Positions 1 to 9,680 of a DNA stretch of 64,000 bases are shown here, in pieces. This DNA comes from Pseudomonas sp. PIC25 (GTDB taxonomy: Bacteria; Pseudomonadota; Gammaproteobacteria; Pseudomonadales; Pseudomonadaceae): positions 1 through 64,000 of the forward strand of contig NZ_MUJY01000040.1 of NCBI RefSeq assembly GCF_002286785.1. The letters are read 5' to 3'. Below the pieces are notes generated by a model. That model worked only from the letters and a program-made list of their open reading frames with translations, did not search any database and was not told where the DNA came from. A program made the translations under genes and the position numbers. How positions within the stretch are numbered: the stretch's first letter is position 1; every line of letters begins with the position of its first letter.

Positions 1-1
1 C

Positions 2-766
2 AGCGACGGCAGCACCCTGGCGAGCAACCGCCTGTACTACCTGCACGCCGACCACCTCAACACCCCGCGCCTGGCCACCGACGCCAACCAACGGCTGCTA
101 TGGAGCTGGAACAGCGACGCCTTCGGCGTCGGCCCCGCCAACCCCGACGTGGACGGCGACGGCATCATTACCGACATCCCCCTACGCTTCCCCGGCCAGC
201 TCTACGACGCGCACAGTGCGCTGCACTACAACTACTTCCGGGATTACGACCCGGAGACCGGGCGCTATGTGGAGAGTGATCCGATTGGGTTGGCGGGAGG
301 GCTGAATACTTATGGGTATGTGGAAGGAAATCCGGTTAACTATTCTGACTTCTTTGGGTTGGCGAAAGGGGGCCGGCAGAACCAAAGTGATTCAGGGCTC
401 GCCAACCTCTCTGACGAAGAGATTTCGCAGCGAGCTCGTGATAAAAGTCTAAGTGGTGAGGAACGACGCAGATATCAAAAAGAAGAGAAGGCTCGCGGCG
501 AGCGTAATCGCAATAAAAGGCGGAACAACAGTGGAAAGCTGCGTTCGATAACTGGGCCGCAAATACACATTGAGCTCGCTTGCTCTGTGGGGGCCGCACC
601 CTGCGAGCTTTGCGAAGCCTTAGACTATCCAAACCCCAACTGCCCTGTAGATTTATGGTGTGAAGCCGGGGGCAATACTCCTGCATCGCCCACTCCGCCA
701 CCGTCCCCCTTCCCGGGTTGGAGCTCACCTGCACGCCCCAATATTATTGACCTGGGGCAGCAATAA
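2..766 (+). CDS. Rhs-family polymorphic toxin, C-terminal part (5' end outside window)
   Basis: The reading frame is open from base 2, so only the 3' end of a much longer gene is present. The first ~120 codons are typical Rhs/YD-repeat core: a YYLHADHLNTPR segment, then LHYNYFRDYDPETGRY and SDPIGLAGGLNTYGYVEGNP, the conserved boundary where the cage ends and the variable toxin tip begins. The ~130-residue tip that follows has a basic, Arg/Lys-rich stretch (EERRRYQKEEKARGERNRNK), four or five cysteines and a proline-rich tail; I do not recognise its toxin family. Base composition falls from GC-rich core to AT-richer tip, as expected for exchangeable Rhs tips. The next gene is the probable cognate immunity gene. 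Rhs proteins are normally delivered by type VI secretion; no secretion genes are visible here. Confidence 0.85.
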   Translation, partial: SDGSTLASNRLYYLHADHLNTPRLATDANQRLLWSWNSDAFGVGPANPDVDGDGIITDIPLRFPGQLYDAHSALHYNYFRDYDPETGRYVESDPIGLAGGLNTYGYVEGNPVNYSDFFGLAKGGRQNQSDSGLANLSDEEISQRARDKSLSGEERRRYQKEEKARGERNRNKRRNNSGKLRSITGPQIHIELACSVGAAPCELCEALDYPNPNCPVDLWCEAGGNTPASPTPPPSPFPGWSSPARPNIIDLGQQ

Positions 767-848
767 TTAGCTCAGAAGGGCGCAACCTATTCAATACAGA
801 ATTGACGCGCCCGAATGCACATTACTTACTTAGCAAGCCAGAGGCACC

Positions 849-1508
849 ATGGATTTACTAGATGAAATTGACGCTATAGATATTTCCTCGCCTGACGCAA
901 AGAAGCTCCTTCTTGAAACAGTCAAGAGTGAAGATCCTGAGGCAAGACTGCGATCAATAGAAAAGATCAGTCTTCTTCCTAGCGATGTGGAAATACTATC
1001 CACCCTACAAGAGCACTTGCGCGATACTGATGAATTAGTGAGACTTGCATGTATTGAGGCAATTGAAGACCACTTGGATACCAACAGCATTTCAAAAATA
1101 AAGAAATGCCTAGATGACGGGGACTGGATGGTTCGTGGACAGGCCGCTATAGCGCTCTCAAAGCTAGGAGCTACGGATGCTTACGAAATAGCAAAAATCA
1201 GATTTAAAAGCTGCCATGACTCCGAAGAAAAGACGCGGTACTGTTTTGCGCTCTTCTTGATAGACAAAAAATATCTAAAGGAAATTAAAGAGCTATACAG
1301 AGGCTCAGGCTACAGAGTGCGCTGCGCTATAGCCAATAATTTAGTCGATGCGATTTATTTTAAATGGAGCGCCGACGAGAGCTTGGCTTTAGAAGTTCTA
1401 GAGTTTTTGAAAGATAGTCTCTCAAACGAAACCCAAGCATCCGTAATCTCCAGCCTGGAATATGCAGTCGGTGAAATCAGCGATCTCAGAAATATGCCCG
1501 AACAATAA
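849..1508 (+). CDS. Probable HEAT-repeat immunity protein for the Rhs toxin
   Basis: A 219-residue protein made almost entirely of paired amphipathic helices of about 30 residues, with HEAT/PBS-lyase-type signatures (LRDTDELVRLACIEAIEDHL, DDGDWMVRGQAAIALSKLGA). There is no signal peptide or membrane segment, so it should be cytoplasmic. It starts 82 bases after the Rhs stop codon, on the same strand, and is clearly AT-richer than the apeB gene that follows, matching the toxin tip. Position and composition imply it neutralises the Rhs tip by binding it, but the sequence shows only the fold. A general HEAT-repeat scaffold is the alternative. Confidence 0.6.
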   Translation: MDLLDEIDAIDISSPDAKKLLLETVKSEDPEARLRSIEKISLLPSDVEILSTLQEHLRDTDELVRLACIEAIEDHLDTNSISKIKKCLDDGDWMVRGQAAIALSKLGATDAYEIAKIRFKSCHDSEEKTRYCFALFLIDKKYLKEIKELYRGSGYRVRCAIANNLVDAIYFKWSADESLALEVLEFLKDSLSNETQASVISSLEYAVGEISDLRNMPEQ

Positions 1509-1766
1509 TTTGGCTCCATTCCTACTGAATCTATAGGCAGAGATCTAGGCTCGTGCTGGGCTTGCTACATACATTCAAAACGTATCAAAGTGCCCAGCAG
1601 GCTGTTTAGTCTTTTTCGGTTCAGGTTGTCAGGTTAGGCCGGCACACTGTTCCGGTTAGAGCAGCGCCTGCAAGCGTGAGAACCAAAGATTTGATTGCGA
1701 GCACCCGCTCCTGCAACCCCCGGCGCAATCCGATAAACTCGCCGGCATTGCTGCCTGGAGCCCGTT

Positions 1767-3056
1767 ATGCGCGAAAAGCTGAACCAAGGCCTGATCGATT
1801 TCCTCAAGGCCTCGCCCACGCCCTTCCATGCCACCGACAGCCTGGCCATGCGCCTCGAGGCGGCCGGTTACAAACATCTGGACGAGCGCGAGCCGTGGGT
1901 CGCAGAGCCCGGCGGCCGCTATTACGTTACCCGCAATGACTCATCCATCGTCGCCGTGAAGCTCGGCCGCCGCCCGCCCGTCGAAGGTGGCATGCGCCTG
2001 ATCGGCGCCCACACCGACAGCCCCTGTCTGCGCGTCAAGCCGCAGCCTGAGCTGCAGCGCCAGGGCTTCTGGCAGCTTGGTGTGGAGGTATATGGCGGTG
2101 CCTTGCTGGCGCCCTGGTTCGACCGCGACCTGTCCCTCGCCGGCCGGGTGACCTTCCGCCATGCCGGCAAGGTGGAAAGCCAGCTCATCGACTTCAAGAA
2201 CCCCATCGCGATCATTCCCAACCTGGCCATCCACCTCAACCGCGAGGCCAATCAGGGTTGGGCGATCAACGCGCAAACCGAATTGCCACCGATCCTCGCC
2301 CAGGTGGTGGGTGACGAGGGCGCCGATTTCCGCGACCTGCTCGCCGACCAGTTGACCCTGGAACACGGCCTCAGCGCCGATACGGTGCTGGATTACGAAC
2401 TGAGCTTCTACGACACCCAGGGCGCCGCGGTGATCGGCCTCAACGGCGACTTCATCGCCGGCGCGCGGCTGGACAATCTGCTCTCCTGCTATGCCGGCCT
2501 GCAGGCGCTGCTGGCCGCCGAAGGCGACGAGACCTGCATGCTGGTGTGCACCGACCACGAGGAAGTGGGCTCCTGCTCCGCCTGCGGCGCCGACGGCCCG
2601 ATGCTGGAACAGGTGTTGCGCCGCCTGCTGCCGGAAGGCGATGCCTTCACCCGCATCATCCAGAAATCCCTGCTGGTCTCCGCCGACAACGCCCACGGCG
2701 TGCACCCCAACTATGCCGACAAGCACGACGGCAACCACGGCCCGAAGCTCAACGCTGGCCCGGTGATCAAGGTGAACAGCAACCAGCGCTACGCCACCAG
2801 CAGCGAAACCGCCGGTTTCTTCCGCCACCTGTGCCTGGAAAACGAAGTGCCGGTGCAGAGCTTCGTGGTGCGCAGCGACATGGCCTGCGGCTCCACCATC
2901 GGCCCGATCACCGCCAGCCAACTCGGCGTGCGCACCGTCGACATCGGCCTGCCGACCTTCGCCATGCACTCCATTCGCGAACTGGCCGGCAGCCACGATC
3001 TGGCGCATCTGGTGAAGGTACTCACGGCGTTTTATTCCTGCCCCGACCTTCCCTGA
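1767..3056 (+). CDS. apeB: M18-family aminopeptidase (aspartyl/broad-specificity aminopeptidase 2)
   Basis: A 429-residue cytosolic metallopeptidase of normal length for bacterial ApeB. It removes N-terminal amino acids from peptides using a dinuclear zinc or cobalt centre. The M18 signatures are present in order: the metal-binding IGAHTDSP segment (His82), DHEEVGS carrying the catalytic and metal-binding Glu pair, [12 protein letters not shown], and the C-terminal FAMHSIRE histidine. The start is supported by TGGAG about seven bases upstream of the ATG. The stop codon overlaps the start of jetA by one base (TGATG), so apeB and the Wadjet operon are probably translated from one transcript. 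In P. aeruginosa, as I remember it, apeB is near the GntR/ABC genes found 7 kb downstream here. Confidence 0.93.
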   Translation: MREKLNQGLIDFLKASPTPFHATDSLAMRLEAAGYKHLDEREPWVAEPGGRYYVTRNDSSIVAVKLGRRPPVEGGMRLIGAHTDSPCLRVKPQPELQRQGFWQLGVEVYGGALLAPWFDRDLSLAGRVTFRHAGKVESQLIDFKNPIAIIPNLAIHLNREANQGWAINAQTELPPILAQVVGDEGADFRDLLADQLTLEHGLSADTVLDYELSFYDTQGAAVIGLNGDFIAGARLDNLLSCYAGLQALLAAEGDETCMLVCTDHEEVGSCSACGADGPMLEQVLRRLLPEGDAFTRIIQKSLLVSADNAHGVHPNYADKHDGNHGPKLNAGPVIKVNSNQRYATSSETAGFFRHLCLENEVPVQSFVVRSDMACGSTIGPITASQLGVRTVDIGLPTFAMHSIRELAGSHDLAHLVKVLTAFYSCPDLP

Positions 3057-4492
3057 TGGACTACCACCAGCTCGTCGGCCTGCGCCAGCGCCATCCGGCC
3101 TGGCGCCTGCTCTGCTCGCCCCATGCGCCACTGATCGTCAGCTTTCTCGAGCAGACCTTCGTCTCACCCAACCTCCGCAGTCTCGATCAACACAGCTTGG
3201 CCGCGCGCCTGGACGATCTGCTCTATGGCCTCAACCAGGAACTCGGCGACAACGGTTACCCCAGACCGGCCATCGAATATCTGGACACCTGGGCTGACAA
3301 CGCCAACGGCTGGCTGCGCAAGTACTACCCGCCCGGCAGCGACGAAGCCCACTTTGAACTGACTCCAGCCACCGAACAGGCCGTCGCATGGCTGGCCAGT
3401 TTGGGCAAGCGCCAGTTCATCGGCACCGAGTCGCGCCTGCTGGCCATCTTCGAGCTGCTCAAGCAGATGGTCGAAGGCAGCGAGACCGATCCGCAGCAAC
3501 GCATCGCCGAACTGGAGAAACGCAAGGCCGCGCTGGACGAGGAGATCGCCCGCATCCGTAGCGGCGATCTGCAATTGATGGACGACACGCGGGTCAAGGA
3601 GCGTTTTCTCGAAGTCAGCGCCACCGCCCGTAGCCTGCTGGCCGATTTCCGCGAAGTGGAGCAGAACTTCCGCGACCTTGACCGCGCGGTGCGCGAGCGC
3701 ATCGCCACCTGGGACGGCGGCAAGGGCGCGCTGCTCGGCGATATCTTCGGCGAGCGCGATATGATTCGCGACTCCGACCAGGGCCGCAGCTTCCGTGCTT
3801 TCTGGGAGTTTCTCATGTCGCCCGCCCGCCAGGAGGAGCTGACCGCACTGCTCAGCCGCGCCTTCGAACTGGCGCCGGTGCAGAGCTTGGAGCCCGACCG
3901 CCGGCTGCTGCGCGTGCACTACGACTGGCTGGATGCCGGGGAGTCGGCGCAACGCACCGTGGCACGGCTCTCGGAGCAGTTGCGCCGCTACCTGGACGAC
4001 CAGGCCTGGCTGGAGAACCGTCGTATCATGCACCTGTTGCGCGATATCGAGACCCAGGCCCTGGCCTTACGCGAGCATCCACCGGAAGGCGAGCCGTTCA
4101 GCCTCGACGAGTCGGCCCCCAGTCTCAACCTGGCGCTCGATCGGCCGCTCTACAGCCCGCCGCTGAAGCCACGTATCGACGCACAGATTCTTCTCGAAGG
4201 CAAGACCGAGAGCGACACCGCCGCCCTGTTCGAACAGATCTACATCGACAAGGCTCAATTGCTCGCGCAGATTCGCCAGGCACTGCGCCAACACCCGCGT
4301 ATCAGTCTCGGCGAATTGCTGCAGCAGTACCCACTGCGACAAGGCCTGGCCGAGCTGGTCGCCTATCTGGACCTGGCGGCCAATGACAAGCGCAGTGCCT
4401 TCGACGACAGCCAGCCGCAACTGATCCAGTGGCATGACGCCGAAGGCAGGCTACGCCGCGCCAGCGTGCCTCTGATCGTTTTCAGCCAGTGA
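3056..4492 (+). CDS. jetA: Wadjet anti-plasmid system protein JetA (kleisin-like subunit, MksF family)
   Basis: A 478-residue protein matching the DUF3375/JetA type: the N terminus WRLLCSPHAPLIVSFLEQTF, the winged-helix-like first half, a central helical coiled-coil region (QQRIAELEKRKAALDEEIAR) and a C-terminal winged-helix part. In Wadjet it acts as the kleisin that bridges the two JetC ATPase heads and binds JetB. The start codon overlaps the apeB stop. Its own last bases overlap jetB. The four-gene order A-B-C-D is that of type I Wadjet, which extrudes and then cleaves small circular DNA. Identification rests on protein character plus the complete operon. Confidence 0.92.
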   Translation: MDYHQLVGLRQRHPAWRLLCSPHAPLIVSFLEQTFVSPNLRSLDQHSLAARLDDLLYGLNQELGDNGYPRPAIEYLDTWADNANGWLRKYYPPGSDEAHFELTPATEQAVAWLASLGKRQFIGTESRLLAIFELLKQMVEGSETDPQQRIAELEKRKAALDEEIARIRSGDLQLMDDTRVKERFLEVSATARSLLADFREVEQNFRDLDRAVRERIATWDGGKGALLGDIFGERDMIRDSDQGRSFRAFWEFLMSPARQEELTALLSRAFELAPVQSLEPDRRLLRVHYDWLDAGESAQRTVARLSEQLRRYLDDQAWLENRRIMHLLRDIETQALALREHPPEGEPFSLDESAPSLNLALDRPLYSPPLKPRIDAQILLEGKTESDTAALFEQIYIDKAQLLAQIRQALRQHPRISLGELLQQYPLRQGLAELVAYLDLAANDKRSAFDDSQPQLIQWHDAEGRLRRASVPLIVFSQ

Positions 4493-5106
4493 ATGTGCCC
4501 ATGACCGAAACCGACAGTCTCTTCTCCCTGCTGCTGATCGCCCTGTTCAAGGGCGTGCTCTATCGCGAGGACGACGGTGCCCAATGGCAGGTGCTGCTCG
4601 ACCGGCAAACCGCCGTGCGCGATTACGTTGCCGTGCTCGGCCTCGAACTGACCCTAGACGAGGCGGAAGGATACGCCTATCTGCAACAGCGCCCGAACGA
4701 GGACGCCGACCTGCCGCGGCTGATCCCTCGACGCCAACTGAGCTATCCGGTCAGCCTGCTGCTGGCCCTGCTGCGCAAGCGTCTGGCCGAGTTCGACGCC
4801 AGCGCCGCGGATGCCCGGCTGATCCTTTCCCGCGAACAGATCGCCGACCTGCTGCGCCTGTTCCTGCCCGAAGGCAGCAACGAGGCCCGTCTGGCCGATC
4901 GTATCGACACGCACATCGCCAAGGTCGCCGAGCTGGGCTTCCTGCGCAAATTGCGCGGCAGCGACGATCTCTACGAAGTGCGGCGCATCCTCAAAGCCTA
5001 TGTGGATGCTCAATGGCTGAACGAATTCGACCAGCGCTTGCGTGACTATCGGGCGCAAGCCGGAAACGCTGCCACGCCTCCGGCAGCCGACGAGGTGACC
5101 CCATGA
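4489..5106 (+). CDS. jetB: Wadjet protein JetB (KITE subunit, MksE family, DUF4194)
   Basis: A ~205-residue acidic protein of the DUF4194/MksE type with two winged-helix halves; FSLLLIALFKGVLYREDD near the start and DLYEVRRILKAYVDAQWL near the end are family-like. It binds the JetA kleisin as the KITE dimer. The first possible start is a GTG whose last two bases and following A form the jetA stop (GTGA overlap); an ATG four codons later (4501) is equally possible. Its 3' end overlaps jetC by ATGA, so translation is coupled along the operon. Confidence 0.9.
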   Translation: MNVPMTETDSLFSLLLIALFKGVLYREDDGAQWQVLLDRQTAVRDYVAVLGLELTLDEAEGYAYLQQRPNEDADLPRLIPRRQLSYPVSLLLALLRKRLAEFDASAADARLILSREQIADLLRLFLPEGSNEARLADRIDTHIAKVAELGFLRKLRGSDDLYEVRRILKAYVDAQWLNEFDQRLRDYRAQAGNAATPPAADEVTP

Positions 5107-8100
5107 GTGCCCCCGAAACCCTGCAGTTACTTGACTTCGCCAGCAGCGACGAGCGCGCCGGCTTTCGCCTGCACAGCTTCGAGGTATACAACTGGGGCAC
5201 CTTCCACCAGCGGGTCTGGCGCTTCCCCACCCACGGCGACAATGCCCTGCTGACCGGCGACATCGGCTCCGGCAAGTCGACCCTGGTGGACGCCATCACC
5301 ACCCTGCTGGTGCCGGCGCAGAAGATCGCCTACAACAAGGCGGCCGGCGCCGAGGCCAAGGAGCGCACCCTGCGCTCCTACGTGCTCGGCCACTACAAGT
5401 CCGAGCGCGGCGACAGTGGCATCAACGCCCGCCCGGTGGCGCTACGCGACCACAACAGCTACTCGGTGATCCTCGGCCACTTCTACAACGAAGGCTACGA
5501 CCAGCACGTAACCCTGGCCCAGGTCTTCTACATCACCGACAACCGCAGCCAGCCCGATCGTTTCTATGTGATCGCCGACCGGCCGCTGTCGATCACCGAG
5601 CACTTCGCCAACTTCGGCAGCGACCTCAACGCCTTGCGCAAGCGTTTGCGCGAGCTACCCAACGTCGCCCTGGAAACCAGCTTTCCCGCCTATGGCGCCG
5701 CCTTCCGCCGACGCTTCGGCATCGCCGACGAGCAGGCCCTGGAACTGTTCAGCCAGACCGTGTCGATGAAGTCGGTGGGCAATCTCACCGATTTCGTCCG
5801 CGAGCACATGCTGGAAGAGTTTCCGGCGGAAGAACGCATCCAGGCGCTGATTCATCACTTCGACGACCTCAACCGCGCCCACGAAGCGGTACTCAAGGCC
5901 AAGCGCCAGGTCGAACTGCTGCAGCCGCTGGTAGCGGACTGCGCCCGCCACGCCGAACTCTCCGACGGTGCCGAAGCGCTGGCCGGATGCCGCGATGCCC
6001 TGGCCCCCTGGTTCGCCGGGCTCAAGGGCGAGCTGCTGGCCAAACGCCTGGGCAATCTCGATCAGGAGATCGCCCGCCTGGACGAACAGCGCCGCGCCCT
6101 GGAGCAACGCCAGCAGCAGGGGCAATCGCGGCGCGACGACCTGAACCGTGCCATCGTCCAGAATGGCGGCGATCGCCTGGCCAAGATCGAGCAGGAGATC
6201 GCCCAACTGGAAGGCGAATTACGGCGCCGCCAGAGCGCCAGCGAGCGCTATGACCAACTGGCAGGTGCCTTGGAGTTGCCGCAGGCCAGCGCCGCCGAAG
6301 CGTTCCTCGCCAACCGCCAGGCGCTGCCCGAACTCGACGAGAACGCCCGCGAACAACGCGCCGCGGCGCAGAATGCAGAGAACGAACTCAGCTTCGAACT
6401 GCGCGGCCTACGCGAACAACACGCCCAACTGCACGCGGAACTGGCGTCGCTGCGCGAGCGCCGCTCCAACATCCCCAAGCGCATGCTGGATATCCGCGCC
6501 CGCCTGTGCGAAGCGCTGGCGTTGGACGAAGACGAGCTGCCCTTCGCCGGCGAACTGCTGCAGATTCGCGAGGACCAGCGCGACTGGGAGGGCGTGGCCG
6601 AGCGCCTGCTGCACAACTTCGGCCTCTCCCTGCTGGTACCCGACGCACACTACGCCCAGGTTGCCCAGTGGGTGGAGCAGACCCACCTGGGTGAGCGCCT
6701 GGTGTATTTCCGCGTCCGCGCCAAACGCTCCCAGGCGCCAGCCGAGACGCATCCCGACTCGCTGGTACGCAAGCTGCAGATCCACCCGGAAAGCCCCCAT
6801 TACGACTGGCTGGAAGGCGAACTGGCACGGCGCTTCGACTACGCCTGCTGCGCCTCGTTGGAACAGTTCCGCCGCGAGGACAAGGCGGTCACCCGCGCCG
6901 GACAGGTCAAGTCCAGCCAGGAGCGCCACGAGAAGGACGACCGTCGTCGCCTGGGCGACCGCACCCAGTACGTGCTCGGCTGGAGCAATGCCGACAAGAT
7001 CGCCGCCCTGGAAAAACAGGCCGCCGACCTGGAAATCCGCATTCAGGAGTTCGCCATTGCCATCGCCGACCACCAACAGCGGCAAAAGGCATTGGACCAG
7101 CGCATCGCCTTGCTCAACCAGCTCTCGGTGTTCCAGGACTTCCAGGAACTGGACTGGCGCCCGTTGCTCGGCGACATCCAGCGTCTGGAGAACGAACGCC
7201 GGCAACTGGAGGCTGAATCCGACACCCTGCGCGCCCTGCAACAGCAACTGCATACCCTGGAAGACGAACTGGGCGAGTTGCGTCGTACCCTCGACGCGAA
7301 GAGCGACGAGCTGTCACGCCGTCGCCAGCAACGCGAGGACATCCAGGCCCTGGCCGACCAGGCCCAGGCCAGCCACGCCGCCGCCACGCCCGTACAACAG
7401 GCCCGCTTCGTCGAACTGGCGGCCCTGCGCAACGAAGCCCTGGGCGAACACAGCCTGACCGTGGAGTCCTGCGATAACCGCGAGAGGGATATGCGCGCAT
7501 GGCTACAGGCACGCTACGAAGCCGAAAATAACAAGCTCAAACGCCTGCGTGATCGGATCGTCCAGGCGATGAGCGACTACCGCAACGACTATCCACTGGA
7601 AACCCGCGACGTGGACGCCAGCGTGGAAGCCGCCGCCGACTACCGGGCCATGCTCGAAGCCCTGCAACGCGACGACCTGCCGCGCTTCGAGCAACGCTTC
7701 AAGGCCATGCTCAACGAGAACATCATCAACGAAGTGGCCGGCTTCCAGTTCCAGTTGAACAAGGAAGAGCTGGAAATCCGCGAGCGCATCGCCCAGATCA
7801 ACCAGTCGCTGCGCGAGATCGACTACAACCCCGGCCGCCTGATCCAGCTCGAAGCCCAGTCCAGCGGCGATGGCGAGATCAGTGAATTCCGCGCCAGCCT
7901 CAAGGCCTGTACCGAGGGCAGCCTGACCGGCAGCGAAGACGAGCAGTACGCCGAAAGCAAGTTCCTCGAAGTACGGCGGATCATCGAACGCTTCCGCGGC
8001 CGCGAAGGCACCACCGAACTGGACCGGCGCTGGACCCGCAAGGTCTGCGACGTGCGCAACTGGTTCGCCTTCTCCGCCTCCGAGCGCTGGCGCGAAGACA

Positions 8101-8483
8101 ACAGCGAGCACGAACACTACAGCGATTCCGGCGGCAAATCCGGCGGTCAGAAGGAAAAGCTCGCCTACACCGTGCTGGCCGCCAGCCTGGCCTACCGCTT
8201 CGGCCTGGAATGGGGCGCCACCCGCTCCCGCTCGTTCCGCTTCGTGGTGATCGACGAAGCCTTCGGCCGCGGCTCCGACGAATCTGCCCGCTACGGCCTG
8301 GAGCTGTTCAAGAAACTCAACCTGCAATTGCTGATCGTCACTCCGCTGCAGAAGATCCACATCATCGAACCCTATGTCGCCAGCGTCGGCTTCGTGCACA
8401 ACGACCAAGGTCGTGAGTCGCTGTTGCGCTGTTTGAGTATCGAGGAGTATCGCGAGCAGAAGGCGCAACGCGAGACACCATGA
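5103..8483 (+). CDS. jetC: Wadjet protein JetC (SMC-like ATPase, MksB family)
   Basis: A 1126-residue SMC-type ATPase. Walker A is GDIGSGKST at residues 52-60; two long coiled-coil arms with heptad Glu/Arg/Gln/Leu content run through the centre around a hinge near residues 480-600; the ABC signature (SGGKSGGQKEK) is near residue 1010 and Walker B with the catalytic Glu (FVVIDEAFG) near 1047. All ATPase motifs are intact, so the motor should be active. In Wadjet, JetABC extrudes DNA loops and hands plasmid-sized circles to JetD. It starts by ATGA overlap with jetB and ends by ATGA overlap with jetD. Long antisense open frames across it are composition artefacts. Confidence 0.95.
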   Translation: MSAPETLQLLDFASSDERAGFRLHSFEVYNWGTFHQRVWRFPTHGDNALLTGDIGSGKSTLVDAITTLLVPAQKIAYNKAAGAEAKERTLRSYVLGHYKSERGDSGINARPVALRDHNSYSVILGHFYNEGYDQHVTLAQVFYITDNRSQPDRFYVIADRPLSITEHFANFGSDLNALRKRLRELPNVALETSFPAYGAAFRRRFGIADEQALELFSQTVSMKSVGNLTDFVREHMLEEFPAEERIQALIHHFDDLNRAHEAVLKAKRQVELLQPLVADCARHAELSDGAEALAGCRDALAPWFAGLKGELLAKRLGNLDQEIARLDEQRRALEQRQQQGQSRRDDLNRAIVQNGGDRLAKIEQEIAQLEGELRRRQSASERYDQLAGALELPQASAAEAFLANRQALPELDENAREQRAAAQNAENELSFELRGLREQHAQLHAELASLRERRSNIPKRMLDIRARLCEALALDEDELPFAGELLQIREDQRDWEGVAERLLHNFGLSLLVPDAHYAQVAQWVEQTHLGERLVYFRVRAKRSQAPAETHPDSLVRKLQIHPESPHYDWLEGELARRFDYACCASLEQFRREDKAVTRAGQVKSSQERHEKDDRRRLGDRTQYVLGWSNADKIAALEKQAADLEIRIQEFAIAIADHQQRQKALDQRIALLNQLSVFQDFQELDWRPLLGDIQRLENERRQLEAESDTLRALQQQLHTLEDELGELRRTLDAKSDELSRRRQQREDIQALADQAQASHAAATPVQQARFVELAALRNEALGEHSLTVESCDNRERDMRAWLQARYEAENNKLKRLRDRIVQAMSDYRNDYPLETRDVDASVEAAADYRAMLEALQRDDLPRFEQRFKAMLNENIINEVAGFQFQLNKEELEIRERIAQINQSLREIDYNPGRLIQLEAQSSGDGEISEFRASLKACTEGSLTGSEDEQYAESKFLEVRRIIERFRGREGTTELDRRWTRKVCDVRNWFAFSASERWREDNSEHEHYSDSGGKSGGQKEKLAYTVLAASLAYRFGLEWGATRSRSFRFVVIDEAFGRGSDESARYGLELFKKLNLQLLIVTPLQKIHIIEPYVASVGFVHNDQGRESLLRCLSIEEYREQKAQRETP

Positions 8484-9664
8484 CCTGGACCACCCCCACC
8501 GACCTCCGCACCCAAGTACAACGCCTGTGGGACCAAGGCGTATTGCTGCGTACTCAGTTAACCAGCGAACAAGCATTTCCCCTGCCCCTGCGCTTCAAGC
8601 GCCCGGACAGCAAGGCGCTGGCCGAACGCTTCGGCGAGGTGCGCCAGTGGATTCGTCTGCTGCAGGAGGGCGAAGGCCATTACCGACTGGATTGGATGGA
8701 GATCAACCATCGTCAGCTCGGCCGCAACCAAGTGCCGTGCGGGGCCTTTATCGATAGCGCTGAAGCCGCTCAGGCAATGCTCGGCAAGAAGGGCGAAGCC
8801 GAGCGTTTTCGGCATTTGGCGAACGACTGTCTGGAGGCATTTCCGGCGCTGCGCGACTGGCTCATTCGTTATCCGTTGCGGGCCCTGGAAGAAGCGGAGC
8901 ATTGGCCACGACTGCTGGCGGTGCTGCACTGGTTCCGTGCCCATCCGCGCTGCGGACTGTACCTGCGCCAACTGGACATCCCCGGTGTGGATACCAAGTT
9001 CATCGAACAGCGCCGTGGCCTGGTCGCCGAGCTGCTCGACCTGGTGCTGCCTGCCGAACAGATCGACGACACCGCGCGGGGCACGCGCGCCTTCAACCAG
9101 CGTTATGGACTGCGCGACAAACCCCTGCTGGTGCGACTGCGCATCCTCGACCCGGAGTTGGCGATCGGCGGGCTGCTGGACATTGGCGCTCCGCTGGAAG
9201 AGCTGGCCTACCTGCGTCCCAATGTAAAGCGAGTCTTCGTCACCGAGAACGAGACCAACTTCCTCGCCTTCCCAGGTACGCCACAAGCGCTGGTGGTCCT
9301 CGGCCAGGGCTATGCACTGGACAATCTCAAGGCGCTGCCCTGGCTACGCGACCAGCCCCTTTACTACTGGGGCGATATCGATACCCATGGCTTCGCCATT
9401 CTCAATCGCCTGCGCGCGTACCTGCCCGATGCCCGCTCGCTGCTGATGGACCGCGCGACCCTGCTGGCGCACGAGGAACTATGGGGCAAAGAACAGGAAA
9501 ACGAACGCTGCACCGCCGAGCTGCCGCGCCTGACCGCAGAGGAACAAGCGCTGTACCAGGACCTGCAAGCCAACCGTTACGGCCCGCGCGTGCGCATGGA
9601 ACAGGAACGCATCCGTTTCGGCTGGCTGGAGCGCGCCCTGCGAGACGAGCCTGAGAGACTGTAG
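8480..9664 (+). CDS. jetD: Wadjet nuclease JetD (Toprim domain, DUF3322/DUF2220)
   Basis: A 394-residue protein with an N-terminal DUF3322-type DNA-binding part and a C-terminal Toprim fold. The Toprim acidic residues are visible: VFVTENE near residue 253 and YYWGDIDTHGFAIL near 297, giving the Glu and the Asp-x-Asp of the metal site. It is the effector that cleaves circular DNA after JetABC extrusion. It overlaps jetC by four bases and ends 16 bases before the converging gene at 9681-10385. All catalytic residues expected are present, so the system looks functional. No separate transcription terminator is obvious in the short convergent gap. Confidence 0.93.
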   Translation: MTWTTPTDLRTQVQRLWDQGVLLRTQLTSEQAFPLPLRFKRPDSKALAERFGEVRQWIRLLQEGEGHYRLDWMEINHRQLGRNQVPCGAFIDSAEAAQAMLGKKGEAERFRHLANDCLEAFPALRDWLIRYPLRALEEAEHWPRLLAVLHWFRAHPRCGLYLRQLDIPGVDTKFIEQRRGLVAELLDLVLPAEQIDDTARGTRAFNQRYGLRDKPLLVRLRILDPELAIGGLLDIGAPLEELAYLRPNVKRVFVTENETNFLAFPGTPQALVVLGQGYALDNLKALPWLRDQPLYYWGDIDTHGFAILNRLRAYLPDARSLLMDRATLLAHEELWGKEQENERCTAELPRLTAEEQALYQDLQANRYGPRVRMEQERIRFGWLERALRDEPERL

Positions 9665-9680
9665 CCTTCGAAACGGGCCG

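Noticed and set aside
7503-8576. 357-codon open frame antisense to jetC/jetD
   Set aside because: It crosses the jetC ATPase motifs and has no domain or ribosome site.
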